From assembly GCA_905250025.1 (NCBI GenBank), contig CAJNOJ010000038.1, positions 248,001 through 312,000 of the forward strand: DNA of 64,000 nucleotides, written 5' to 3'. This stretch comes from Adineta ricciae (taxonomy: Eukaryota > Rotifera > Eurotatoria > Adinetida > Adinetidae). The notes under the pieces were generated by a model. The model worked only from the letters and a program-made list of their open reading frames with translations, made no database searches and had not been told where the DNA came from. Of the stretch, positions 45,807 through 64,000 are shown one piece after another. A program made the translations under genes and the position numbers. Position 1 is the stretch's first letter. The number at the start of each line of letters is the position of its first letter.

Positions 45807-47606
45807 TCAATTGCTTTCACTCTTCACTAGAGGAATTTCGTCCTCATTACTCTCTGATCGTTCATTGGTATTGTCTTTTACTGGAGATGATAACGTATTC
45901 AGAATAGTTGGTATAATTGAATCATCTTTTGGTAAATTCGAAGACGTTGTTTTTGGTGGCGAACGATAGTGTAAGTGTGGATTGTCATGAAGTTTTCGTT
46001 TCAAATCAGCTCCACATAATTTCTGATGTGATTCCCAATCACGATGCTGACAAAACTGTCCACAATAGCGTGCTACATTGCAACCGGAACATGTTTCAAT
46101 TGCTTTTCGCCCACAATGCCAACAATGCTGAATAAAAAGATGATTATGAGTCTCTACGAACGAATAAAACATGACGTCTGTCTCACTTCTGGTCCGTCCT
46201 GTTGTCGATTGAGTAATGTATAAGCTTCTTCGAATGTTTGTGCTTTTAAACGTTGATATTGTTCACGTTCACGAAGTAGCAGATCATTTGACTTTTGCTC
46301 ACTCTGTGTAACTGCCTTTTGTAAGTCAATTATTGATTGACGTTTGATTTCTAAAACTGTCTCTTCTAGAATAAATAAACACTCATGTCTTTTGCACGAT
46401 AGACAATGGGCGCGAATGTCTTTACCTGCTTTTCGTCGAATTTCCGAGATTCGATCGTCAGTTTGAGTTAGTAATTCTGCATGTCTACGTCTCCATTCGA
46501 GTTCATTCGTTTCAATTAATCGACGGAGATGAATGTCTTTTTGTTGCAATACGAACAGAACTCTTTTGCTTTTCGTTACCATTTCTAATATACAATTCAG
46601 CATCTAGATTCACAGGAAATTCATTTCAAGTTGAGCTAATTCGAAATTCTCACGTACATTTTCGGCGTTTTTCCATTCATCATCAGAATCTTTATGATCA
46701 TTCGTGTACTCTCGTAGATCTGGAGAAAACAGATAGAGAAAATCAAAGTTTCGAACAGATCAAATACTTACAAGAACTGAATGAACGATCTTTGTCACGT
46801 CGAATTGTGTTTTGGTACATTCGCTGGTTAACAACGGCACGTTTAGTTGCATACGGACGCTCCTCCACTTCATTTAGACTAACAAATAAAGAAATCAAAG
46901 ATCATTTCGCCTAGACTTTCGAGAGTATTTTACTCGTCCGAAAACTTTCGTTTTCCATTTTCGTTGAGTGGTTCTTTCGGTGGAGAAAGTTCATTTTCGA
47001 GAATATCACGAGATAAAAATATCAATTCTTCATTTTGAACAATATATTGACTAACACTTTGCTTCGATTGACGAGCTAATTCCGACAATTCTTTCTGTAG
47101 AATCGGTAATGTTGACTGAAAAGCATCGCACACAATCACTTGAAATATATCTTTGAATTGTGAAAGACATACTTTTAAAAATGGTAGAGCAAATGGTCGT
47201 AACGGGAAGTTAGTCGTTGCTTGTAATTTTGCATGAAATTCTTCAACAGACAAAGCATTATTCTATGAAAAAGATCGATTTATTTCCGTTAGACGAATTA
47301 TAGTTTACGTACGACAAGAGCTGTGATTAATATTCGAACACGTTCGCCTATTTCGTTAGAAATATCCGTTCCAAAATAATACAATGTGCTAAGAAATCGA
47401 CGTAATTTATCTAATTGTTTTGATAACGTTTGAATAGGAGAATTAGGACGGGGTATACTTTGAACAGTAAAGGACAACGGGGATGATTTATCGTTATTTA
47501 ATGTTGTCGTCGTTGTCAACGATGACGATGATTCCACATTGTTGATGTCTGTAGTTATAGTTATGGGCGTTGGCGATATCGAGTTCTCACTCATATCAAT
47601 CGGCAT
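45807..47606 (-). CDS. CBFA2T: MTG/ETO/Nervy-type transcriptional corepressor
   Basis: Seven exons (the first three are 47313-47606, 46934-47262 and one with upper end 46878), phases closing. All four Nervy homology regions are visible. NHR1/[38 protein letters not shown], then [20 protein letters not shown] and [11 protein letters not shown]2: [22 protein letters not shown], the oligomerisation helix. NHR3: [21 protein letters not shown]4/MYND zinc fingers: [21 protein letters not shown], then [13 protein letters not shown]. The family bridges sequence-specific factors (E proteins via NHR1) to NCoR/SMRT and histone deacetylases; in Drosophila Nervy also acts in axons as an AKAP. N-terminus is Ser/Thr-rich. 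Start MPID; the second Met (MSEN) is possible. Confidence 0.95.
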
Positions 47607-48765
47607 ACGAAAATCTAAAATAGTGCAAGGTAATCTCAGTATAAAATGTGCAGTAAAACATTTTCTAGATTCTCTTTTCTCATTTCATTTTTAACAGCTG
47701 TCACTATGAACAAGCTGACTCCACTTAAACATATAAATTTAAAGAAGCATTTCATCCAAGTATGCATGCATGTCAGGCAAAGATCTCTACATGATGTGTT
47801 TATATATCAAGTTCACGGTGACTGCTCATGAAAAATAGATTTGTTCCTAGAGCAGAATGCTGCGTATACATACCGGTCCTTTCGAACTGCAATGTCAAAT
47901 AATAGACAAGAAAAAAAACGTGAGCAAGAGAGAAATAAATCCAGATGCTTAGTAATTCTCTGAACATTGAAAAGAATTAACAAGTGATCGAACGAGATGC
48001 CTTGTTTTTTCTTTCTTCTATGTGAATAATTACCATCTGCTCTTTGCATTCAGAATGATACAACAAGTAGCAGACTATATATCATCATGCAGCTGATTTG
48101 TTTCCCAAAGTTTCGAAATAGAAAAAAAACCGAGAGAAAAAAAATCCGAGGTATCAAAGAAGACGACGAAGAAATAAAGCAACTGTGCAGATGTAGAAAT
48201 GTATGTTAACCAGAAAAACTCTTGATCAACAAGGGAATAATGATATGCAGATGGCAGACATTTTGCCGGCCTGCCAGATGGTTCAGATTATTTCCTTCTT
48301 GAGAAGAACGTAAAACAAGAGTATGGCAGCTATATGGCCAGATGTTCATTACAAAAAATGTTCAAGGTTATAAAAAAAAGAGCATTTAACTTACATTAAT
48401 AGAGCAGAAAGATTGATTCTTTTAGACTGTTCACAAGTTGTTGTTCTTCTACTGACTCAAACGTCAAAGGGCAACTGTTTCTTTCTCTCTCGAACGTATG
48501 AGGAAAGAAAAGAACAGCTGCACACAACATAGAAAAGAATCTTAATAACAACAGTCACATATCCATCGTCAATTCCGACGAGAACAGAAACAAAAAAATC
48601 AACATCATGTTTCTCTTTCTTCGTGATGAGTACACATCAGCAGACAGTTGTCATTGATGTTCTGAATTCTTTTTTTTTGTAGAAGATCATTTTTGTTCAA
48701 TAAAGAAAGAAGAAAGACACAAACTGAGCACACACAAATAAAGAGAATAAAATTATCTTAATGGA
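47607..48765. other. Intergenic; ELAV 3' flank conserved between copies
   Basis: 47607-48191 has no gene and no second copy in the window. From 48192 to the ELAV stop the sequence matches 58330-58905 almost base for base, consistent with a 3'UTR of roughly 0.5 kb. Confidence 0.5.
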
Positions 48766-51684
<2,919 letters not shown>

Positions 51685-53525
51685 ATCTTAATCTGAACAG
51701 ATAATGATGGAAGTTGGAAAATGTTCTAGTAAAATGATAATAATGACAAGAGGAAAAGCAGTAAGAGAAAAAAACTGATTCCTTGATAAACACATTGATC
51801 ATACGTCCTTCGTCGGCACCAACTACTCTCTCGTTTCTCTTTCTCTTCTTTTTTTTATATTAATATGGCTGTCGTCGTCGGCGTCAGTGATGGTCTTGCT
51901 CTTGTACAGGACACATTGTATCGGTAATAGACGATAAATAAAATGGAAGAAGAAGATAAAGCAATGATGAGAGCAGAGATGTAGTAATCATAATAACAAT
52001 TTAGATGATAGAGCGATCAATTGATGTAAAAGCATGACATTATCCGCCAGGCAGTATCGATACCAAAGGAATCAAAATAGGCAAAGCTGAAAAGTAATCT
52101 AGAAGAAAGAAATCTCTGATGGAAAGATATGATCCTACATTGAGATATGCATTTGAAATTCGAATATGCCTGTTCACGTACCTGTTTATTCAAATTTGCA
52201 ATTGAATGATCCGAAGTTCGAGGGTGATCTATGAGAAATAGGTGAAAACATGAGTTTGAGAAGAAATATGTCCACATACCTGTAAGAATAACTTTATTTG
52301 ATTAGATGAATTGAAAGAGGAGTAGAAAGATTTGGTTGTACAAGGCGCGAAGAAAATATAACAACCGTTTGTTTCATCGATTTTATTAGGCGGGGAATAG
52401 ATTTGATAAACTTACATCGTTGTTTTTTCATTGACGATGACAGATCTTTGTAATGAAACGCTTTCGAAGCTGAACGTTTCGACGACGTCTATAAACCATG
52501 AGTGAGCTGATCGAGAATAAAATCGAAAAAGAATTCACTTACTGTGATTTGATAATGATGTTTTATTCTCTAATGAAATGAATACACAATGAAGAGAAGG
52601 AGTGGAAAAAAGAACAGCAAATGACTGAATGTCAATTCGTTATATATCTTCTGCAAGTTGTTTTTTTTTTCGCGCATGTCTCCAAGTGAACACGTATCAT
52701 TTGAAAACATCAAATTGATTTTCATTCGTTGATGTGTCTTTTCATCGAGTCGACAAAACAAGACCTCGAATATAATCATTACATAGCACTTTAGCCTTTC
52801 ATATGGATCGCTTTTTTTGTTTAATAGACAAATACAAATCAGAAAACGAATATGCCTTGTTGATTGAATATTCTTTTCCTATCCAATCTCGTAAATATGG
52901 GATTATCATTCTGATTGATATTAATCTATGAAAAACGATCATAAACACATACGATGTTTATATAACCAGATGTTGGAATCGAGATTTGTGAAAAGAATAA
53001 TCTCTCTTCAAGGTTGTTCAGATAAAAGAAGTCGTTTTTTCTCACTTATTAACAGATCGTCGCTCGACTAACTTTATTAATAAAACTTCCTTATGGTATA
53101 TGACTTCGATAATCAATTTATTATTCAAAATCGGACGTGACATTTAAGCCGATGTAAGAGAACGACAGTTTTGACATACAGAGGTCGTTAGTCACCATTC
53201 GTCAAGTCATTCATCATTGTACGAAATGAAATTTTTCGAAGATAATAAATACATTTTTATCGATGAATTCTTTTCTTTTTTAAAATTCTTCAAAATCTGT
53301 CAATCACATGAAGGCCGGCATCACCTTGTCAATGAAAGCAGGGAAAGTGATGACTCATCATGCACTAAACCACCAAAGGATGATAGTGATGATAATCAAT
53401 CATATCAATTTGTTCGATCATCTTGTTTTCTTTTTGATTTCTTTTCAATAGATCAATCACTAATGAACTCAAGACATGAGCGAATATTATCGAAAACTTT
53501 TTCGTAGTATTATGTTGATGAAACC
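51685..53525. other. ELAV/kinase divergent intergenic, copy 1
   Basis: Probable regulatory and 5'UTR DNA between the divergent genes, well conserved with 61828-63853. Small frames (52017-52277, 52570-52779, 53217-53507) are shared by both copies only because the DNA is nearly identical; none looks like a protein. Confidence 0.5.
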
Positions 53526-56500
53526 ATGTCGGCAGTAGTTAGTGATATAATCTCGGCTGCTGGAACGAGCAGTAATCGTTATCCATCGTTAGATTTTGTT
53601 TCGACTTCGAGTCCACACGATGAATATGAACTTATCCAGCGAATTGGATCGGGAACTTATGGAGATGTTTATAAGGTAAGTAAATGACTACTTGATTCGA
53701 TTACGATAAGACTCGTTTGTCTAGGCAAGACATATTCCAACGGCATCAATGCGTGCTCTAAAAGTGATTAAACTTGAAGCAGGTGATGATTTTAATATAA
53801 TTCAGCAAGAAATACTGATGATGTTACAATGCAGTCATCCAAACATCATCGCCTATTTCGGAAGTTATTTAAAGTATGAAACGAATGATTTATTTTCACT
53901 AATTTATTTTTGGTCATTTAGACGAGATAAATTATGGATTGCCATGGAGCTGTGTGCAGGTGGTTCTATGCAAGATATCTACCATGGTGCGGAAAATGAT
54001 TATTTCGCTTGTTTTTATATACCAAAGTTTTGTTTTTCATTAGTTTATGGACCGCTTGGTGAATTGCAAATAGCATATATTCTAAGAGAAACACTGAAAG
54101 GTCTAGATTATCTTCATAAAAATGGTAAAATGCATCGAGATGTAAAAGTAAGAATTGAACCTTAGGAGTAAAAGAGACTATCTATGATTATAAATAATAG
54201 GGTGCAAATATTTTATTAACTGATGATGGAAATGTGAAATTAGGTAAGTGATTCACAGGAAAATGAAGATATATTGTGTTTTGTTTTCTATTTTCAGCTG
54301 ATTTTGGTGTTGCTGCAAGTATTACTGCGACGATCTGTAAACGAAAATCATTCATTGGTACACCATATTGGTAAGAATTTGATATTTAAAATTGAACAAT
54401 GACTAACAAGGTTTTATTTTATAGGATGGCACCGGAAGTAGCAGCCGTTGAACGTAAAGGCGGCTATAATCATTTATGTGATATTTGGGCAGTTGGAATA
54501 ACTGCTATTGAATTTGCTGAATTACAACCTCCCATGTTTGATTTACATCCCATGCGCGCTCTATTTTTAATGTCTAAATCGGGCTTTAAACCTCCGACAT
54601 TGAAGGACAAAATGAAATGGACATTGACCTTTCAAAATTTTATCAAATATGCGTTGACGAAAAATCCCAAGAAAAGACCATCTGCAGAGAAATTACTCGA
54701 AGTAGATCTCCGAGCGTGAATTCATTCATCGAAACATATGTCTTTATGTTTAGCATCCATTTTTTCAAGCGAATTTAACAGCATCAATTGCACGTGATTT
54801 GTTAGATCGATTGCACAATGGTGCAACCAGTAATCAAATAGCAGACGAAGATGATGATGATAAAGTTCGTTGATTCTACACGTAATCTTTCGTTTTCTAT
54901 AGCATATTTGTTGTTTTAGAATAATCTTCATGTACCACGAAAGATTACATCAAACAAAGACAAATCTACTAAGTCATCATCGAGTATGTCTTTAGTTCTA
55001 GATATTAGTTGAGTTTTTTCAAGCCTAACTTAGGTTCTCGCGCAATCTTAACAAATATCAACCAACCACCTCTCATTCGTAGCTCCATTCTTAATGACTC
55101 TATTCAATCACAAACCAATGGAACTGTTTCTTCAAAAACTGATACGGTAATGCTACTTTTCTTTCAAAGAAATCCAGTTTTCATTGACGAACTCTTTTCA
55201 TTTCAGAATTCTTCTGTAGATATCAATGAAACGTAAGTATTGAAGCCATCGCTGTCGTTTTCGTTTGCAAATCTCTTTCTCTAGTGGACTATTGGATTCA
55301 TTCCTGGACGAATTATCCCGACGGTATTCCCTAGTTAAAAAATTTCGAAAAAAATCATCTATTAGCATGACTAGATATCTACATAACACTGATGATTAAT
55401 TCATTCACATATTGATGAATAAAACTACTTTTCTTTCTTTAGTGGACACGTGCCACCTTCGTCACGCAATAAAGACAATGGCAATTCCGAACATATACAG
55501 CGACTGAAATCGTTGGGTTTAGCGGATGAAGATATTCAAGTAAGGAAATAACTTGCGTTGAATTTGAGAATGATCGTCTTTCTTCTAGCGATTGATGTCA
55601 AAACTACCGCTGAGTGCATTTGATGATTTAGCGTTGAATGAAATCAAACATATCGTTGATGTAATGCGGGATGCTGATGTCGAGGAAAATGAAGTCGAAG
55701 AAGAGGAAGGAACCGCGGATAATACAAACACGATTAAACGCTCGCCATTCCAAATAACATTTCCGTCCAAATCGAGTAAAACAAAGAAAAAAGAACAACA
55801 GAATGCATATGAAAATATTGACACGAACAACAATACATTAAAATTGAAAAGTGACGATGGTACATTGAAATCGAAACAAGAGAAATCAACTGGATCGTCG
55901 ACTCTATCCAATGGGATACCAAGTGTACCCAGAGTACATATGGGTGCTGGATTTATGAAAATATTCAATGAATGTCCACTAGAAATTCATGCCAGTTACT
56001 GTTGGATTAACAATGAAACGAGAGGTGAGTTGTATTTACTCCTCATAGTTCGAAATTATCAATCCTGTTGTATAGATCAAATAGTATTAATTGCTGCCGA
56101 AGAAGGTGTCTATTCGTTGAATCTCAATGAACTTCACGATGCCACATTAGAATTGGTAATCTCATTCTACTCAAAATATATACATTCTCATACATATGCT
56201 ATCGTTTCTAGTTATATCCAAGAAGAACGACTTGGTTATTTGTTAAAGACAATATTCTTTGGTCCATCTCAGGTAAGATCTTTACTTTCACGGATGAATA
56301 TGTATGATTGATACTTATCGTAATGTAGGAAAATCCAATACACTGTATCGTCATGATCTGCATCTGTTGTTCCATAATAAAAGCACGGCACGATTATCTC
56401 TCCAACTAAACAAAATTCAATTTCCACAAAAGTTCGAGAAATTGATGCCCAAGTAAAATAAATTCAGACAAATACTTTTACATATTGAACTTCATTTCCT

Positions 56501-57623
56501 TCTCCCCTCTAGAAAATTGGTCACATCAGTTAAAGTCAATAATACTCGAGGGTGCATACGTTGTTGCGTTGGACGAAATCAATTCAATGGTTTTATTTAT
56601 CTTGCTGGCATGTCGACCAATGAAGTTTTCCTTATGCAATACTATGATCCATTGCGGAAATTTATGCACTTAAAAGTAATGAAGAGCTTTATCAGAGCAG
56701 GATTTAAGCATTGAACTTGTTTAGACGGTCTCGATGTCAATTCCTGCTGAACCACCGATATTCGAAATGATCTTTTTACCAGAAAATCAATATGCAATTG
56801 TGTGTATCGGTGTCAGTAAAAGGTAATGATGCGCTTTTTATATGATTTCCTAATTTTATAGAAATGTATGTTTAGTAAATCTCCTACAAATGCATATAGA
56901 TTTGCATCGGTGAATTTTGAAACAGAAAAAATGGAAAACTATCATGATGGTAGGTAAATCTATTGGCGAGACGATCATCAATGATCAATTATATTTAGTT
57001 CAAATACTTTCCGATGTGTCTCATATTATTCAACATGAAAAAGATGCGGATACAATATTGATTTGCCACGGAAGTGAGTTTCTCCGACGAAACTTACATT
57101 GATTATGTCATAAATGAAATCTTCTTGATTTAGATGATGTAAATATTGTTAATGCTCAAGGTAAACCTCGGACAAGTAAACGAACACCGGCCGAACTTCA
57201 TTTCGATTGTGAAGTTCGATCTTTGGGTATGCAAAATTGAGGATACATTCAAGATAATACCTTTCTTCTTGCAGTCTGCTTACAAGACAGTGTTCTTGCC
57301 TTTCATGAACATGGCATGCAGGGACGAAGTTTAAAAGACAATGAAGTAACGCAAGAAATAAACGATCAAACTCGATCCTTCCGAGTCATTGGTAGCGATC
57401 GGTACGTATTCTCTGAAAATCATCGCATCTCTCTTCCACAAATAAACTTTTGCTATTCCTCTATAATAATAGATTAATTGTCTTACAAAGTCGTCCATCT
57501 TTATCTTCAAAGTCTTCCGACACAGACGATCATCTTTCACAATCTATGAGCGCATTGACAACAAGTCCATTCTCATTCTCTCCATGCGATTTACACATAT
57601 TAATGGGCCACGAAAATACTTAA
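53526..57623 (+). CDS. MAP4K: MAP4K3/5-type (GCK) protein kinase with CNH domain
   Basis: About two dozen short exons from [13 protein letters not shown] (53526-53675) to the stop at 57621. Kinase domain: glycine loop [19 protein letters not shown] with the ATP-binding Lys, [71 protein letters not shown] and [12 protein letters not shown], diagnostic of the GLK/GCKR/Happyhour group. A long acidic and Ser-rich linker follows ([24 protein letters not shown]), then the citron-homology domain ([31 protein letters not shown]). The end [14 protein letters not shown] parallels NLYILAGHENSY of human MAP4K3. Role: Ste20-like kinase in JNK, Hippo and amino-acid/TORC1 signalling. Exon borders in the second half are only partly resolved. 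Confidence 0.92.
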
Positions 57624-58905
57624 TCATCCACAATTCTTTTGTTTATAGTTCTGTACAAAAACAAACAAATTAATGAAGATAGATTACTATTGCATGTACA
57701 ACCGGCCGGTATTATGAAATTCAAACCAAGTTTCTCTTCGTGTTTTCTCTTTTAAAGTCATTTTCTTCTTCTCATTCTTCGTATAACAGTGTTTTGTGAA
57801 AACGATAATTCGTCATGTATGTATGTAAGTGTTGGAGGTCAGATTTGTTCTTATACTTTATTTACTAGTTGATCTTTTCTCTCTCTGTATATCTAACTAA
57901 TTATCTAGAGCATTGTGCAATTACTAGCTTCTCGCTTCTTCAATCGACTACACACAGGTGACTATGATCACCTAACTTACGTCTATATCTATCTGTTGAC
58001 TACTCGAAATGAAAAGTTTTTTGTCAAAGCATCGCTATCATCTTCTACAATTCAATCACTTGTGTTTCTTTTCTCTCTTCTCTCCTCTTCTCTTGGTATC
58101 TATGAAATTTAATTTAAACAAAGAACAATTCGAAAAAAAGAAGCTTTCTGATCGGCTGATTGTGACAGAGATCCGTCTACTCCGAACTTTTACACTATGT
58201 ACAAGATGAGATAAAGTGCACTATAAATAGTATCTACTTCAAGAACAAGTCAAGTTCGNCGCGTTTGTAATGATGGAGAGTATTTGATTTGTAAAAGTTG
58301 TTGACCAATCGTTGCTGATGATTTCGAAGATAGAAATGTATGTTAACCAGAAAAACTCTTGATCAACAAGGGAATAATGATATGCAGATGGCAGACATTT
58401 TGCCGGCCTGCCAGATGGTTCAGATTATTTCCTTCTCGAGAAGAACGTAAAACAAGAGTATGGCAGCTATATGGCCAGATGTTCATTACAAAAAATGTTC
58501 AAGGTTATAAAAAAAAGGAGCGTTTAACTTACATTAATAAAACAGAAAGATTGATTCTTTTCGTCTGTTCACAAGTTGTTGTTCTCCTACTGACTCAAAC
58601 GTCAAAGGGCAACTGTTTCCCTCTCTTCCGAACATAGGAGGAAAGAAACGAACAGCTGCACACAACATGGAAAAGAATCTTAATAACAACAGTCACATAT
58701 CCATCGTCAATTCCGACGAGAAAAGAAACAAAAAAATCAACATCATGTTTCTCTTTCTTCGTGATGAGTACACATCAGCAGACAGTTGTCATTGATGTTC
58801 TGAATTCTTTTTTTTTTTGTAGAAGATTGTTTTCGTTCAATAAAGAAAGAAGAAAGACACAAACTGAGCACACACAAATCAAGAGAATAAAACTATCTTA
58901 ATGGA
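57624..58905. other. Kinase 3' flank, contig join (N), ELAV copy 2 3' flank
   Basis: 57624-58258 is kinase 3' flank. A single N at 58259 marks a join. 58260-58329 has no match in the window. From 58330 sequence matches 48192 onward, up to the ELAV copy 2 stop at 58906. Confidence 0.6.
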
Positions 58906-61827
<2,922 letters not shown>

Positions 61828-62127
61828 ATCTTAATCTGAACAGATAATGATGGAAGTTGGAAAATGTTCTAGTAAAATGATAATAATGACAAGAGGAAAA
61901 GCAGTAACAGAAAAAAACTGATTCCTTGATAAACACATTGATCATACGTCCTTCGTCGGCACCAACTACTCTCTCGTTTTCTCTTTCTCTTCTTTTTTTA
62001 TATTAATATGGCTGTCGTCGTCGGCGTCAGTGATGGTCTTGCTCTTGTACAGGACACATTGTATCGGTAATAGACGATAAATGAAATGGAAGAAGATAAA
62101 GCAATGACGAGAACAGAGATGTAGTAA

Positions 62128-62225
62128 AGTCTCATCCAAAAAGAATATACGAGAACTGTGTTGTACGTCTCAAGAAAACAACCATCTTTACGTTCATTCG
62201 GATGTTCTTTCTGATTAATACCTAA
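62128..62225. other. 98-bp segment present only in copy 2
   Basis: Copy 1 reads GTAGTAA-TCATAATAAC at about 51981-51997; copy 2 has 98 bp between the same flanks, and the segment ends with a repeat of the trinucleotide TAA found before it. Insertion in copy 2 or deletion in copy 1. Not recognised as a mobile element. Confidence 0.75.
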
Positions 62226-62326
62226 TCATAATAACAATTTAGATGATAGAGCGATCAATTGGTGTAAAAGCATGACATTATCCGCCAGGCAGTATCGATA
62301 CCAAAGGAATCAAAATAAGCAAAGCT

Positions 62327-62418
62327 AACGGTTGATTCGCATATGATAACATTCTCATTGGTGGGATTTACTCTCATATAAAAGGAAAAATAGGGAGAAA
62401 AAATATCTGAACAGTAGT
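62327..62418. other. 92-bp segment present only in copy 2
   Basis: Copy 1 reads GCAAAGCT-GAAAAGTAATC near 52085; copy 2 has 92 bp in between. No terminal inverted repeat seen by eye. Confidence 0.75.
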
Positions 62419-63853
62419 GAAAAGTAATCTAGACGAAAGAAATCTCTGTTGGAAAGACATGATCCTATATTGAGATATGCATTTGAAATTTGAATATGTA
62501 TGTTCACATACCTGTTTATTCAAATTTGCAATTGAATGATCCGAAGTTCGAGGGTGATCTATGAGAAATGGGTGAAAACATGAGTTTGAGAAGAAATATG
62601 TCCACATACCTGTAAGAATAACTTTATTTGATTAGATGAATTGAAAGAGAAATAGAGAGATTTGGTTGTACAAGGCGCGAAGAAAATATAACAACCGTTT
62701 GTTTCATGAATTTTATTAGGCGGGGAATAGATTTGAAAAACTTACATCGTTGTTTTTTCATTGATGATGACTGATCTTTGTAATGAAACGCTTTCGAAGC
62801 TGAACGTTTCGACGACGTCTGTAAACCATGAGTGAGCTGATCGAGAATAAAATCGAAAAAGAATTCACTTACTGTGATTTGATAATGATGTTTTATTCTC
62901 TAATGAAATGAATACACAATGAAGAGAAGGAGTGGAAAAAAGAACAGCAAATGACTGAATGTCAATTCGTTATATATCTTCTGCAAGTTGTTTTTTTTTT
63001 CGCGCATGTCTCCAAGTGAACACGTATCATTTGAAAACATCAAATTGATTTTCATTCGTTGATGTGTCTTTTCATCGAGTCGAGAAAACAAGACCTCGAA
63101 TATAATCATCACATAGCACTTTAGCCTTTCATATGGATCGATTTTTTTTTGTTAATAGACAAATCAGAAAACGAATATGCCTTGTTGATTGAATATTCTT
63201 TTCCTATCCGATCTCGTAAATATGGGATTATCATTCTGATTGATATTAATCTATGAAAAACGATCATAAACACATACGATGTTTATATAACCAGATGTTG
63301 GAATCGAGAGTTGTGAAAAGAATAATCTCTCTTCAAGGTTGTTCAGATAAAAGAAGTCGTTTTTTCTCTCACTTATTAACAGATCGTCGCTCGACTAACT
63401 TTATTAATAAAACTTCCTTATGGTATATGACTTCGATAATCAATTTATTATTTAAAATCGGACGTGACATTTATGCCGATATGAGAGAACGACAGTTTTG
63501 ACATACAGAGGTCGTTAGTCATCATCCGTCAGGTCATTGATTATTGTACGAAATGAAATTTTTCGAAGATAATAAAGAGATTTTTATCGATGAATTCTTT
63601 TCTTTTTTAAAATTCTTCAAAATCTGTCAATCACATGAAGGCCGGCATCACCTTGTCAATGAAAGCAGGGAAAGTGGATGACTCATCGTGCACTAAACCA
63701 CCAAAGAATGATGGTGATGATAATCAATCATATCAATTTGTTCGATCATCTTGTTCTCTTTCTGTTTTCTTTTCAATAGATCAATCACTAATGAACCCAA
63801 GACATGAGCGGATATTATCGAAAACTTTTTCGTAGTATTATGTTGATGAAACC

Positions 63854-64000
63854 ATGTCGGCAGTAGTTAGTGATATAATCTCGGCTGCTGGAACGAGCAG
63901 TAATCGTTATCCATCGTTAGATTTTGTTTCAACTTCAAGTCCACACGATGAATATGAACTTATCCAGCGAATTGGATCGGGAACTTATGGAGATGTTTAT
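63854..64000 (+). CDS. MAP4K: MAP4K-type kinase (copy 2), cut by window end
   Basis: First exon of the second kinase copy. It starts [20 protein letters not shown] like copy 1 and reaches the glycine loop [10 protein letters not shown] at the last base of the window. Only silent differences are evident here. Confidence 0.92.
   Translation, partial: MSAVVSDIISAAGTSSNRYPSLDFVSTSSPHDEYELIQRIGSGTYGDVY

Larger units (their letters stand above)
61828..63853. other. ELAV/kinase divergent intergenic, copy 2
   Basis: Matches 51685-53525 except for two extra segments, 62128-62225 and 62327-62418. No gene seen. Confidence 0.55.

Noticed and set aside
52017-52779. Minus-strand frames between ELAV and kinase, present in both copies
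   Set aside because: Shared only because the DNA is nearly identical; low-complexity composition and no domain; better read as UTR or promoter.

Overview
This looks like nuclear DNA of a small-genome metazoan, most likely a bdelloid rotifer (Adineta-like). It is AT-rich. It holds about 27 distinct genes in 64 kb, broken by very short GT-AG introns (mostly 50-70 nt), and many ATGs sit a few bases after a 3' splice-like AG, as expected where leaders are trans-spliced. The gene content is animal: synaptophysin, RCAN, nuclear receptor, V-ATPase c subunit, Bora, ELAV/Hu, MTG/Nervy and MAP4K. Two genes have a plant-like or fungal-like look (GH35 beta-galactosidase, delta-8 sphingolipid-type desaturase), which fits a bdelloid. 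The species call is inference. Gene models were built by eye by joining reading frames across splice signals and checking phase; unless stated otherwise, phases close exactly.

Layout. 1-3920: a synaptophysin gene and the start of an RCAN gene, ending exactly at a single N (3921). 3922-8153: tRNA-Ala, an ML-domain (GM2A-like) secreted protein and a nuclear hormone receptor. 8284-12582: a second copy of synaptophysin plus a complete RCAN. 12752-18421: ASB-like ankyrin/SOCS protein, V-ATPase c subunit, Bora. 19240-24759: intronless GH35 beta-galactosidase, orphan GPCR, candidate neuropeptide precursor. 26472-36599: HSD17B10, an all-helical protein (possibly SLF2/SIMC1-like), cytochrome b5-fusion desaturase, ATP synthase coupling factor 6, RPL24, TMEM272-like. 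38679-47606: a small unrecognised membrane protein, ACOT8-like thioesterase, four tandem paralogues of an unnamed basic family, phosphoglycerate mutase, PEX2, MTG/Nervy corepressor. 48192-57623: ELAV/Hu divergent from a MAP4K3/5-type kinase. After a second N (58259), 58330-64000 repeats the ELAV-kinase block.

The two repeated blocks differ by about 1-4 percent and each has an edge at or near a single N. The simplest reading is that allelic (or homoeologous) contigs were placed end to end by the assembler; true tandem duplication is the alternative.

Most interesting biology: (i) the ELAV gene carries two different 154-nt versions of the exon encoding the first half of RRM2, same entry and exit phase, so that only one can be used at a time; both copies of the gene keep both versions; (ii) a four-gene operon-like tandem array of a family I cannot name; (iii) a plant-type GH35 gene without introns; (iv) a short secreted precursor with dibasic sites and a potential amidated C-terminus. 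No transposon, retroelement or CRISPR-like structure was recognised.
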